Assembly: GCA_016296065.1 (NCBI GenBank) | Contig: JAEDKA010000001.1 | Coordinates: 62,001-126,000, forward strand | Source: Kiritimatiellia bacterium | Lineage (GTDB): Bacteria; Verrucomicrobiota; Kiritimatiellia; RFP12; UBA1067 | DNA length: 64,000 nt | Direction: 5' to 3' | Shown here: in pieces, positions 46,316-55,675 of the stretch | Layout of the letters: each line of letters opens with the position of its first letter | How positions within the stretch are numbered: the stretch's first letter is position 1 | Notes under the pieces: model-generated | Databases searched by the model: none | What the model saw: the letters and a program-made list of their open reading frames with translations, nothing else | What the model was told of the DNA's origin: nothing | Position numbers and translations under genes: made by a program

Positions 46316-46402
46316 TGCGCGATTTTCACGAAAAATTTTGCGCTGACTTCACTTGTTACAACGCTAAAATATGCTATAATTACCATAAACAAAGGAGGTT
46401 CT
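46316..46402 (+). promoter_or_regulatory. Tandem-box promoter, copy 8
   Basis: The distal box TGCGCGATTTTCACG lies at 46316-46330, the proximal box TGCGCTGACTTCACT at 46339-46353, and TATAAT at 46375-46380 after 21 bp. The leader is about 16 nt with AAAGGAGG. Promoter, leader and signal-peptide codons are nearly identical to copy 7, so the duplication that made these two genes included the promoter. Confidence 0.84.
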
Positions 46403-49400
46403 ATGGTCATGAAGTCGTTGCATCGCATGGTTGCTGAGGCTCTGTGGTTTGTGTTGGCGTTCGCCGCTGTGTCGGCGTTTGCCGTTGACCTGCCGGCGAA
46501 CTACACGCGTCTCGACTGGATCGAGTCGGACGCGGCTGGTCTTCAGTGGATTGATTCGGGGTACCAGCCGCAGGCGACGACTGTCGTCCGCGCCTCGATC
46601 CTCGCAAGGGCGAGAAGAGTCGACTGGGCGGCGTTCTTCGGCATCATGAGCGACGACAAACCGAACTATTCGGTCGTCTTCCGCTATTTCAACAACTCTA
46701 ATTTCAACGGCATCTTCTGCAACTCCGACTATACGGAAGCCGGCATCCCGTCCACGGCGAACCTGGAGTATGATGTAGAGCTAAAAAGCGGCTCTCTGAC
46801 GGTCACCGGCAGTGCGGCGACAACGAAGACGATAACCACTGTCAACAGTCCGGCTGCCGCGCCAATCTACATTTTCTGCCAAAACAACTATGCATCGTCA
46901 TCTGGAACGTCGTCGGCGAACCGCCATCAGCCAATGCGCCTCTATTCGATGACGATAAGCGAGGGGAACGTGCCGAAGCGCGAATTCATCCCCTGCATCG
47001 ACCCCGACGGGGCATACGGGCTCTGGGATACAGTCGAAGGCGTGTTCTACGGCAACAAAGGTACGAAGGGTGACTTCACAGGCGGTGTCATATACAATGC
47101 CGCGGCGAACGAGAGGCTTACGATCCCGAGCGCAGCTGGCACAGTCGAACTGCGCGGCGCAAATGCCGCGACATCAGAGTTTGAGATCGAGTCCGCCGAG
47201 GCGGGGACTCTTGTATACGTCATGAATAATTCAAAGGGCGTCACGATTGATTCCGTTGGCGAAGGAGTGAACATCATCGTCCGCAAGATTCCGTCCTCCG
47301 ACACTCCCGTGACGCTCGCTCTTCCCGCTGGACAGATGATCGATTCGCTTACGATCGAGGATGGGGTGACAGTATATCTCGAGTCCGGGTCTGTCGGCTC
47401 TTTCGAAGGTACTGGCAAACTCGTTGTACAGGGAGTTGTTGGCTACGGCACGATTTCAGACGGCATCGACGTCAAGATCGAGGCGGACGCGTCGATGTCG
47501 AACATTCTTGACGATGCGCTCGCGTCGGCGCTTGGAGACATTCCCGCGCTCTGGCTCGACGCTTCGGACGAGACGACATTGCAGGAGTATTCGTACAATG
47601 GGCACACTGTTCCCGACGGGACTTTCCCCGGAATCGTCGTCCGCCGTTGGGATGACGTTCGCGGTGGCTCGGATCGTCTCTATGCCGTGAACGCCCGTTC
47701 GTCGACAGGCTCTACCGACGGTGGCTACATACGGACGATGCCGTATTCCGTCACGAACGAACTTAACGGGCTGACTGTTGTCTCTTTCGGAACCTCCGGC
47801 GGAAATGTCGGTGGCGCGCAGAACTCGATAGACGCGAACGGCAATCCTGCGACCGACTCGCGGGCGGAGCAGCGCCGTATGGTTTTCAACCAGCCGATTG
47901 CGTCTAAGACGATCGTGATGGTCTACGGCTCGCAGGACGGCGGCGGCATGGCGCTTGTGGGCGGTTGGAAGAGCGGGCAGACCGGCGAGGCGCAGAATCC
48001 TCTTCCCGGCGAGACGATCGCTGCTTCTGGACAACCAACGTACTACAACCGCAATGCGGCGAACATCGAGTCTACGACAATAGCGAATGGCCGCAAGAAT
48101 GTCCCTTGCTGGGTCGATGGTACGGCGATAGTGCCGAACGAGACGGCTGCACTTGACGGTGGGTACCAGATTATCTCACTAGGCGTCGCGCCGGGCGATT
48201 CGCCGAGCGTGCGCTCGCTCGGCATGTCAGACGAGTATCAGAATGCCGGCGGACAGCGTTACGGCGAAATACTCATTTTCACCAACGAGCTGACAACCGT
48301 GCAGCGCAAGGCCGTCGAGTTCTATCTCGCGAAGAAGTGGGGCCTGACCGAAGGGTACAGTGCAGGTGGACGTCCGCGTTCCCTCGAAATAGCGGATGGA
48401 GGTTCGTTTGAGACGGTCGACTCCACGATCGACATTTCGCACAGCGGCGGAACCATCTCGGTATGCGGCGCGCTCGAGGCAGGCGGTGTTGCTGTCGGAA
48501 GTGTTTCCATCGCCGAAGGTGCTTCCCTTACTCTCCCGGCCGCGGATCCGTTCACTGAAGAGCAGGTGGATGCCGTTGATGGCAGGATTGCGCGCTTTGA
48601 CCCCGACTGCACTGATGACATTTTCTTCAACAACCAGAATGACCAGGGGATCCGGTTGATATGCGACCACGGCAAAGGCGGTGTGGAAGACGCGACTTGC
48701 CTCTATGCCTACTACACTGGTACTGGAAACGACAGGCGTCCTGTCTGGTCGAAGTCGGCCAGGGGCTTCGGACCTGAACGTGGCTGGATGGATTTCTACG
48801 CTTGGGCGACGTCCAGCGATGTCAAGGGCGACAATCTGCGTTTTACGACGTCAGGGAATTCCGTCCGGAACACAAGCGCCAACAACAATCCTACAGCTGT
48901 CGCCAAGTCCATCAAGACCGCGTTTATCGTGATGGACAGCTGCTATGGCGGCGGACTTCCCATCATCGACAAGGTTTCTCCCGACGGTGGCAGCATAGTC
49001 AGAGGACGTTCTTCGTACACAGACCCGACCGCGCCGATCTGGGGCAGCGGTACATCGCAGATCCTGACCGGGGGCGAGACCAGGATTAACGGAATGGCTG
49101 TTGATGGTACAAAAACAGGCTTCACGGGTGCGCCCGAGCTCTTCTCGTTCACGACGAACGGTGACGATTTCAACGCATCCTATTTCGGTCTCTACAACGC
49201 CGGTAATCCAGAGCGGTCTTATGAAGTCCTTGGCGAGATCGTTGTGTTCAGCAATGTGCTTGACGATGAGACGCGCGGCGGGATCGAGGCGTATCTCATG
49301 AAGAAGTGGCTTAACATGCTGCCGCCAGGATATGCGGACTGGACCGGCGCGACTGTAAGCGGAGCGGGAACGGTGAAGGCGCAGCGTCCGAAGGACCTTC

Positions 49401-49738
49401 CTCAGTTCGAGAACTTCTCCGGCACGCTTGAGTTCACGGCGGCGACACTTCCGTTCACTCTTGACGGCGAGACGAAGACGGCCCTCGACGCGTTCGACAT
49501 TGGCGACGCGACGCTGAAACTCCCTGCGGAAGGCGAGATAGTCATTTCGTTCGCCGGGCGCGCACGGATAGGCACCTACACGCTCGGCACATTCGGCTCG
49601 CTCGTCGCGCCAGGCATCGCGGACTGGACCTGTACGCCGTGCACTGCGGACGGCAGGTATAAGATCAGAGTTAAGGTGCAGCACGGTTCGCTCATTGCGG
49701 ACGTCGTCTCCTCGGGCCTTAACGTGCGAATTCGCTAA
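46403..49738 (+). CDS. Large LamG-like secreted surface protein, paralogue of the 44353 gene
   Basis: The 1111-residue product starts at ATG 46403 behind AAAGGAGG; the open frame extends to 46193 but runs through the promoter. Signal peptide and first domain match the 44353 protein (YTRLDWIESDAAGLQWIDSGY). A central stretch of roughly 470 residues, absent from the shorter paralogue, contains another LamG-type domain beginning IPALWLDASDE and ending GEILIFTNELTTVQRKAVEFYLAKKWG. The last third again matches the paralogue (FIVMDSCYGGGLPIIDK, GEIVVFSNVLDDETRGGIEAY, YADWTG). It ends SSGLNVRIR, the shared C-terminal tail. The next gene starts 12 bp downstream, so the SGNH/FAD fusion and later enzymes are probably co-transcribed. 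Confidence 0.78.
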   Translation: MVMKSLHRMVAEALWFVLAFAAVSAFAVDLPANYTRLDWIESDAAGLQWIDSGYQPQATTVVRASILARARRVDWAAFFGIMSDDKPNYSVVFRYFNNSNFNGIFCNSDYTEAGIPSTANLEYDVELKSGSLTVTGSAATTKTITTVNSPAAAPIYIFCQNNYASSSGTSSANRHQPMRLYSMTISEGNVPKREFIPCIDPDGAYGLWDTVEGVFYGNKGTKGDFTGGVIYNAAANERLTIPSAAGTVELRGANAATSEFEIESAEAGTLVYVMNNSKGVTIDSVGEGVNIIVRKIPSSDTPVTLALPAGQMIDSLTIEDGVTVYLESGSVGSFEGTGKLVVQGVVGYGTISDGIDVKIEADASMSNILDDALASALGDIPALWLDASDETTLQEYSYNGHTVPDGTFPGIVVRRWDDVRGGSDRLYAVNARSSTGSTDGGYIRTMPYSVTNELNGLTVVSFGTSGGNVGGAQNSIDANGNPATDSRAEQRRMVFNQPIASKTIVMVYGSQDGGGMALVGGWKSGQTGEAQNPLPGETIAASGQPTYYNRNAANIESTTIANGRKNVPCWVDGTAIVPNETAALDGGYQIISLGVAPGDSPSVRSLGMSDEYQNAGGQRYGEILIFTNELTTVQRKAVEFYLAKKWGLTEGYSAGGRPRSLEIADGGSFETVDSTIDISHSGGTISVCGALEAGGVAVGSVSIAEGASLTLPAADPFTEEQVDAVDGRIARFDPDCTDDIFFNNQNDQGIRLICDHGKGGVEDATCLYAYYTGTGNDRRPVWSKSARGFGPERGWMDFYAWATSSDVKGDNLRFTTSGNSVRNTSANNNPTAVAKSIKTAFIVMDSCYGGGLPIIDKVSPDGGSIVRGRSSYTDPTAPIWGSGTSQILTGGETRINGMAVDGTKTGFTGAPELFSFTTNGDDFNASYFGLYNAGNPERSYEVLGEIVVFSNVLDDETRGGIEAYLMKKWLNMLPPGYADWTGATVSGAGTVKAQRPKDLPQFENFSGTLEFTAATLPFTLDGETKTALDAFDIGDATLKLPAEGEIVISFAGRARIGTYTLGTFGSLVAPGIADWTCTPCTADGRYKIRVKVQHGSLIADVVSSGLNVRIR

Positions 49739-49750
49739 GAAACCAGAAAC

Positions 49751-52700
49751 ATGAAAACACTACTCAGACAACTGCTGGCCACGGCCGCTGTCTTTGCGAC
49801 TGCTGTCGCGTGCGCCGACGGCGGAGTGCAACCGCTCGACCTCTCCGACATCGCGGCATCGCGCTGCATCGCCGGCAACACTGCGGCGGGAACGCCGTCG
49901 ACCTACAACAACCGCGGCGCGGTGTGCGCATTCAACGGAAGCGGAATCGCCGCGGACGGCACTTGCGACGTGACTGCGGACAACGAGATGTTCATGCTGT
50001 CATCGAACGCTTCTGGATCATTCCCGTGGTACATTCAGGTCGATCTCGGCAAAGTCGTCCGTCTCGACGGCGTGAGGCTCTACAACTTCAACTTTGCAAA
50101 GAATGGGACGACCTTCACGGAGCGTGGAGTCAGGGAGTTCAAGCTGTATGTCTCCACTGGCGACGGATGGAAGACGTCGGCAGCCGACATCCAGTCGAAC
50201 TATTCGCTCGTCCTCTCCAACCGCCTCGCGCGTGCAACCGGCACGGACGACTACGCGGGCGAATACTTCCAGTTCGACAGGCCCGCCGCCGCTCGTTATG
50301 TCGCGCTCGTCGCGCTTGACGACTGGGATGACGGAAAGGCTGTGCTGAACTACAACGGCATTTCCGAGATTCAGCTCTTCCCAGCGGAGGATCTGCCGCG
50401 CTTCTCCGTCTGCTGCGTCGGCGACTCGATAACGGAGGGTGCGAACTATGCCGGAGCGGCGCACAAGTGGACGTACCGCACGTACCTTTCCGCAATGATC
50501 GCCGAGAGCGGATTCGGCGACGTCGAATGGAAGGGCTCGCATGTTTCGCCTAATTCCGGCAACGATCTTCCGAACGAAGGCTGGAGCGGAAAGAACGCGG
50601 CGGAAATTGCCTCGCAATACATTGCAAACGCAGAAAACGATAGGGCGGATGTCCTTCTCCTCCATGCCGGACACAACTACAACGTCGATCCAGATACTGC
50701 CAATCCTGCGTACAGGCCAGAAACGGAGATAATCGCCGCCGCGACGAACGCTCACGCGCGCATCATAGCCGCTGCTCGCGCGCAGAATCCGAATGTCACG
50801 GTTCTTTATGCGAAGGTGATTACGAGTGGAAAGCTCCCCAAGTACAGCTACATTCCCGCGCTCAACGACGCAATAGGCGCGCTTGCCGCCGAACTGAACA
50901 CTGCTGCCTCGCCGGTACGCGTCGTAGACATGGCGGACGGATGGGACTGGACAGTTCACTGCATCGACGACAAGGTTCATCCGACGGAGACCGGAGCGCG
51001 GCTCATGGCGTCGAAGTGGTTTGCCGCGCTTGCAGCGTCGCCGTTCATGAGCGGAACGGATGCGCTCGTCGAGGCGGAGTCGTTTGCGGCGAAGGGTGGA
51101 TGGGTTGTCGATCCGCAGTTCGTCGACGTGATGGGCTCGCCGTATCTTCTCGCGCACGGTATGGGCGAACCTGTCGCAGATGCGGCGACGAGTGTCGAGT
51201 TCGGCTTCGGCGGACTCGTCCGCGCATGGGTTCGTACCCGCGACTGGACTCCAGACTGGGATGGCGAGAAGCCAGGGCGCTTCCGCCTCTCCGTCGGCGG
51301 AGCTACGCTTCCCTCTACACTCGGCGTATCCCCTACCGACTGGGGATGGGTTGATGCGGGGATCATTCGCGTCGCGGCAGGTCCGCAGACTGTCTCTCTT
51401 AAGGACCTCACGGGATTCGAGGGACGCTGCGACGCCGTGTACTTCACGTCCGTCGCCGCGACGAATCCGCCGCCGAACGATGCCGCCTCGCTCGCCGCGT
51501 GGCGCGCGGAGAAGCGCGGCGAATCCGCCGCGCCCGAAGATGTCGTCAATGCCGATCTCGTTGTCGTAGGAGGAGGAATCGCCGGCGTGTGCGCTGCAAT
51601 CGCGGCGGCGGATGCGGGACTCTCTGTCGCAATCGTGCACGATCGCCCGATGCTCGGCGGAAACGCTAGCGACGAAATCCGCGTAAGAACGGAGAACGAA
51701 GGCGACGAGTTTCACTGGATCGTGAAGGCCGTTAGGAACAACACGGTAAACGCTGCGGACAAGAAAGCCGACGACGCCAACAGACTTGCTGTCGTCGAGT
51801 CGTACGGCATCGCCTCGCACCTCGGCTGGCGCGCGTACGGAGTCGAGACGAACGCGCAGCGGAAGATTGTCGCGGTTGATGCACGGAACATCGAAACTGG
51901 CGCGAGGCGCAGGTTCGTCGCGCCGCTCTACGTGGACTCGACGGGCGACGGTTGGATCGGATACTGGGCGGGAGCTGAATATATGCTCGGACGCGAGGCG
52001 AAGACGGAGTTCGACGAGCCGACGCACGGACAGGACGTTGCGGACACGAGCACGATGGGCAACAGCCTCCTCTGGACGACAAAAACGGGCGAGACGGATT
52101 ATGTGTTTCCGTCCGTCCCCTGGGCGACGAAGGTGAGCGGAAACCGTGCGGACACCGCAGGTGGCTGGCAGTGGGAGGCCGGGCTTGATCCAGAGGAAGA
52201 CACGATCTACGACGCCGAGATGCTGCGCGACAGGCTTTTCCGCGCGATCTACGGAAGCTTCTCCAACACGAAGGCGAAGGCCGGGAACGAGAAGCTCGTC
52301 TTCAACTGGGTGCCGTATATCGCAGGCAAGCGCGAGTCACGCCGCATAGTCGGCGACTACGTCGTCCGCGAGAAGGACGTAATCGATCACCGCCAGTTCG
52401 AGGACGCGATTGGAATCGCAACATGGTCCGTCGACCTTCACCGCAAGGACGGAAACTCGGGATTCATCGCCGCGACGACGCACTACAGGTACGGCAGGTG
52501 GTGGATGCCCTATCGTTCGCTTTGCTGCCGCGACGTGCCGAACCTGTTTCTTGCCGGACGCTGCGCAAGCTACACTCACGTCGCCTTCGGGTCGAGCCGC
52601 GTGATGCACGCGGGCGGACAGCAGGGCGTCGCTGCGGGATATGCTGCTTCGCTCTGCAAGAAGTACGCGTGCTTCCCAAGCGAAATCTACCGCGACGCCG

Positions 52701-53587
52701 CGAAGACCGTCGAGCTCCAGGCGCTCATCAACAAGAAGAACGAATATACATGGCCGAAGGTGGAGACTTCGAGGGAGGTTGCGTCCGTCATCGTGGACAA
52801 TGCGGATGCGTCGGGCGTTGAGATTTCCGGCGAGTGGCCGGTAAGCAACTACAACTCCGACCGCTATGGAGCGGACTATCTCCACAACAATAAGATCGCG
52901 TCGAACGATCTGTGGGTCAGGTTCACTCCGGAGATACCGTCGAACGCGACTTATGTCGTGTCGCTTTTCTGGAACGGAGGCGACTCGCGCGGATCGGCTG
53001 TTCCAGTCGAAATTGTCTATGACGGAGGCGTCGCGACCAATTTAGTCGACATGACGCGAAAGTCGTCTGTCTGGAACGCGATCGGCAGATGGCCGTTCAA
53101 GAAGGGGAATTCGGGATCTGTACGGATTCTAACCAACGGACAGAAGGACAAGACAGTCATCGCCGATGCGGTTAAGTTCGCGATCGTGGAGGAGCTCGAT
53201 CCGCAGGACATCGACGGGAACGGTTTGCCCGATGCGTGGGAGCGCAGGCATTTTCTCCAGAACGGCGGAGTCGACCCTGAGGCTGATCCGGACGGCGACG
53301 GATTCTCGAACCGCGAGGAGTATCTTTCGGGGACGGATCCGAACGACGCGGGGTCGCCGCTTTATCTTTCGGATTTCGGTGCGTCCGGAACGGAAATATC
53401 GATCACGTGGAAGGGCCTCGCGGGGCGGACCTACCGCGTGTACAGTTCTGAAACGCTTGATCTCGCGTCGTTCAAGCCTTATGGCGGATTTGTCGAAGGG
53501 ACGAACGGGGAGATGAAGATTTCGCTGCAGTCAGCTTCGCCTTCGGCATTCTTCCGCGTCCGCGACGAGACGACGGCAATTGAATAA
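49751..53587 (+). CDS. SGNH hydrolase / FAD-dependent oxidoreductase fusion with discoidin-like, golvesin-like and TSP3-like modules
   Basis: The 1278-residue exported protein combines several units. After the signal peptide comes a discoidin (F5/8-C)-like domain (about 30-212, PWYIQVDLGKVVRLDGVRLY). An SGNH hydrolase follows (about 218-430) with GDSITEG (Ser226) and DDKVHPTETG (Asp407, His410). After a beta-rich linker, an FAD-binding Rossmann fold starts at VVVGGGIAGVCAAI (Gly607-Gly612), with LGGNASDE, and runs to about residue 1000 (FAD_oxidored family). A golvesin-C-like beta domain (about 1009-1140), an Asp-rich Ca-binding stretch (DIDGNGLPDAWERR, about 1149-1195) and a terminal domain common in Verrucomicrobiota proteins complete it. 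Fusion of an esterase to an extracytoplasmic flavoprotein is unusual. Function unknown. Confidence 0.82.
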   Translation: MKTLLRQLLATAAVFATAVACADGGVQPLDLSDIAASRCIAGNTAAGTPSTYNNRGAVCAFNGSGIAADGTCDVTADNEMFMLSSNASGSFPWYIQVDLGKVVRLDGVRLYNFNFAKNGTTFTERGVREFKLYVSTGDGWKTSAADIQSNYSLVLSNRLARATGTDDYAGEYFQFDRPAAARYVALVALDDWDDGKAVLNYNGISEIQLFPAEDLPRFSVCCVGDSITEGANYAGAAHKWTYRTYLSAMIAESGFGDVEWKGSHVSPNSGNDLPNEGWSGKNAAEIASQYIANAENDRADVLLLHAGHNYNVDPDTANPAYRPETEIIAAATNAHARIIAAARAQNPNVTVLYAKVITSGKLPKYSYIPALNDAIGALAAELNTAASPVRVVDMADGWDWTVHCIDDKVHPTETGARLMASKWFAALAASPFMSGTDALVEAESFAAKGGWVVDPQFVDVMGSPYLLAHGMGEPVADAATSVEFGFGGLVRAWVRTRDWTPDWDGEKPGRFRLSVGGATLPSTLGVSPTDWGWVDAGIIRVAAGPQTVSLKDLTGFEGRCDAVYFTSVAATNPPPNDAASLAAWRAEKRGESAAPEDVVNADLVVVGGGIAGVCAAIAAADAGLSVAIVHDRPMLGGNASDEIRVRTENEGDEFHWIVKAVRNNTVNAADKKADDANRLAVVESYGIASHLGWRAYGVETNAQRKIVAVDARNIETGARRRFVAPLYVDSTGDGWIGYWAGAEYMLGREAKTEFDEPTHGQDVADTSTMGNSLLWTTKTGETDYVFPSVPWATKVSGNRADTAGGWQWEAGLDPEEDTIYDAEMLRDRLFRAIYGSFSNTKAKAGNEKLVFNWVPYIAGKRESRRIVGDYVVREKDVIDHRQFEDAIGIATWSVDLHRKDGNSGFIAATTHYRYGRWWMPYRSLCCRDVPNLFLAGRCASYTHVAFGSSRVMHAGGQQGVAAGYAASLCKKYACFPSEIYRDAAKTVELQALINKKNEYTWPKVETSREVASVIVDNADASGVEISGEWPVSNYNSDRYGADYLHNNKIASNDLWVRFTPEIPSNATYVVSLFWNGGDSRGSAVPVEIVYDGGVATNLVDMTRKSSVWNAIGRWPFKKGNSGSVRILTNGQKDKTVIADAVKFAIVEELDPQDIDGNGLPDAWERRHFLQNGGVDPEADPDGDGFSNREEYLSGTDPNDAGSPLYLSDFGASGTEISITWKGLAGRTYRVYSSETLDLASFKPYGGFVEGTNGEMKISLQSASPSAFFRVRDETTAIE

Positions 53588-53608
53588 GTCCATCAACAAG
53601 ACAACATA

Positions 53609-55675
53609 ATGAACACCATGAAGACAAAAATGATTCTCGGCACGGCCGCTCTGGCCGCAACGCAGCTCTATGCAGTTCCGACGGCCGCGCGCCGTGCGGA
53701 GGCTGTCGCTGAGGCGACGAAGATATACGAACAGCTCACGCCGGACGAGACCGTCCAGATGGCTATGATGGACAACCCCGAGATCAAGCGACTGGGGCTT
53801 CCGCGCTTCCACTGGTGGAGCGAGGCGCTGCACGGATACGCACGCGCCGGGCTCGCGACCGTGTTCCCACAGGCGATAGGAGCTGGCGCGACGTTTGACG
53901 CCGATCTTGAATTCCGCATGGCAGACGCCATATCGACAGAGGCGCGCGCAAAGGCGAATCTCTTCCGCGCGCGCAACCAGCGCGGCGGCAACAGGTGCCT
54001 CTCGCTGTGGAGCCCGAACGTCAATATGTTCCGCGATCCGCGCTGGGGGCGCGGACAGGAGACGTTCGGCGAGGATCCGTATCTTTCCGGCGTGATGGGT
54101 TCGGCGTTCGTTAGGGGCATCCAGGGGGACGACCCGAAGTACTTCAAGGCTGTCGCGTGCGCGAAGCACTATGCCGTTCACTCTGGCCCCGAGAAGAAGC
54201 GCCACGAGTTCAACGTAAATGTCGACAAGCGCGATCTATACGAATACTATCTGCCCGCATTCAAGGCGCTCGTCTGCGATGCGGAAGTTGAAAGCGTGAT
54301 GGGCGCGTATTCCGCAGTTAACGGCGAGCCGTGCTGCGCGAACTCGATGCTTCTAAAGGACATTCTCCGCAAGGAGTGGGGCTTCAAGGGGACCGTTGTG
54401 AGCGATGTCGGAGCCGTGGAGGACATTTCCGCAAAGCACCATTTCAAGGCCGACAAGGTCGAGGCGAGCCTTGCGACTATCGCGGGCGGACTCGATCTCT
54501 GCAGCGAGGGAACGTACCACCAGCTGCGCGGTCCGATGAAGGAGGGGAAGATCAAGAAGGACCTTCTCAAGGACGCCGTCGTAAACATTCTCACGACGCG
54601 CGCGCTTCTCGGCGATCTCGACCAGAATGCAAAGACTCCGTGGGACAACCTCGGAGCGAAGGACATCGCCTCTCCGGCGCACAAGGCGCTTGCGCTTGAG
54701 GTCGCGGACAAGTCGCTCGTGCTTGTCAAGAACAACGGAATACTTCCGCTCGACATGTCGAAGATCAACACAATCGGCGTGTGGGGACGCGCGAGGGACA
54801 CGAACGTCCTCATGGGCAACTACAACGGCGAGACGGACGATCCGGTGTCCGTGCTTTCGGGCTTCCTCCGCGAGGTTGGGCCTGAAATCGTCGTCGAGGA
54901 GGGTCATGGAGGAAACGTCACGATCGCCTGCCTCGGCATTTGCCCGAGCGACGAAGGCGAGGAGCACGACAAGAAGAGCCTCGCGATGTGGAGCAACCTT
55001 TCGAACCAGCTCAGGTCCGACCGCCAGAAGAATCCGAACAAGAAGATCGTCGGCGTCGTGTTCGGCGGAAGCGCGATCGACCTGCGCGAGGCGGCGGAGT
55101 TCTGCGACGCGCTTATCATCGCATGGTATCCTGGCGAGCAGGGCGGACGCGCGATTGCGCGCGCGATTCTCGGCAAGACGAATCCGGGCGGACGCCTTCC
55201 GATCACATACTGCAAGGACCCCGATCAGCTTCCCGACTTCGAGGACTACCGTCTTCCCGGACACAGCTACCGCTACATGGACTCCAATGTCCTCTTTCCG
55301 TTTGGCTACGGACTCTCCTACACGACGTTCGCCTATTCCGACATCCGCATGAAGAAGGGCGCGGACGGCTCGGTGAAGGTCGGCGCGAAGGTCACCAACA
55401 CCGGCAAGATGGCGGGCGACGAAGTGGTGCAGCTCTATGTTCGCTCGCCGAAGTCTTCAGGCGACCGCCGTATTCACCATCTCGAAGGCTTCAAGCGCAT
55501 CACGCTCAAGCCCGGAGAGACGAAGAACGCCGTCTTCACGCTTACGAAGGAGCAGCTTATGCAGTTCGGGATGGACGGCAAGCAGTCGCTCGCGAAGGGC
55601 ACGTACGAACTCTTCGTCGGCGGCGGACAGCCCGGATGCACCGAAAATGTCCTAAGCGCAAAGGTTGACATGTAA
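53609..55675 (+). CDS. GH3 beta-glycosidase
   Basis: The 688-residue GH3 has a signal peptide (LGTAALAATQLYA). It carries SEALHGYAR, KHYAVHSGPEKKRH, nucleophile Asp266 in VVSDVGAVED, and the fibronectin-III-like end with FGYGLSYTTFAYSD and HHLEGFKRITLKPGE. It is closest to the 34900 gene in the barrel but lacks its linker insertion. ATG 53618 is a second possible start; either leaves an intact signal peptide. The gap to the previous gene is 21 bp, and its stop codon is followed directly by the ATG of the GH2 gene, which implies co-transcription and probably coupled translation. Confidence 0.92.
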   Translation: MNTMKTKMILGTAALAATQLYAVPTAARRAEAVAEATKIYEQLTPDETVQMAMMDNPEIKRLGLPRFHWWSEALHGYARAGLATVFPQAIGAGATFDADLEFRMADAISTEARAKANLFRARNQRGGNRCLSLWSPNVNMFRDPRWGRGQETFGEDPYLSGVMGSAFVRGIQGDDPKYFKAVACAKHYAVHSGPEKKRHEFNVNVDKRDLYEYYLPAFKALVCDAEVESVMGAYSAVNGEPCCANSMLLKDILRKEWGFKGTVVSDVGAVEDISAKHHFKADKVEASLATIAGGLDLCSEGTYHQLRGPMKEGKIKKDLLKDAVVNILTTRALLGDLDQNAKTPWDNLGAKDIASPAHKALALEVADKSLVLVKNNGILPLDMSKINTIGVWGRARDTNVLMGNYNGETDDPVSVLSGFLREVGPEIVVEEGHGGNVTIACLGICPSDEGEEHDKKSLAMWSNLSNQLRSDRQKNPNKKIVGVVFGGSAIDLREAAEFCDALIIAWYPGEQGGRAIARAILGKTNPGGRLPITYCKDPDQLPDFEDYRLPGHSYRYMDSNVLFPFGYGLSYTTFAYSDIRMKKGADGSVKVGAKVTNTGKMAGDEVVQLYVRSPKSSGDRRIHHLEGFKRITLKPGETKNAVFTLTKEQLMQFGMDGKQSLAKGTYELFVGGGQPGCTENVLSAKVDM

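Noticed and set aside
46193..46402. Extended start of the long LamG-like protein
   Set aside because: The extension runs through the previous stop region, both operator boxes and the -10. The ATG at 46403 has AAAGGAGG and the signal peptide.
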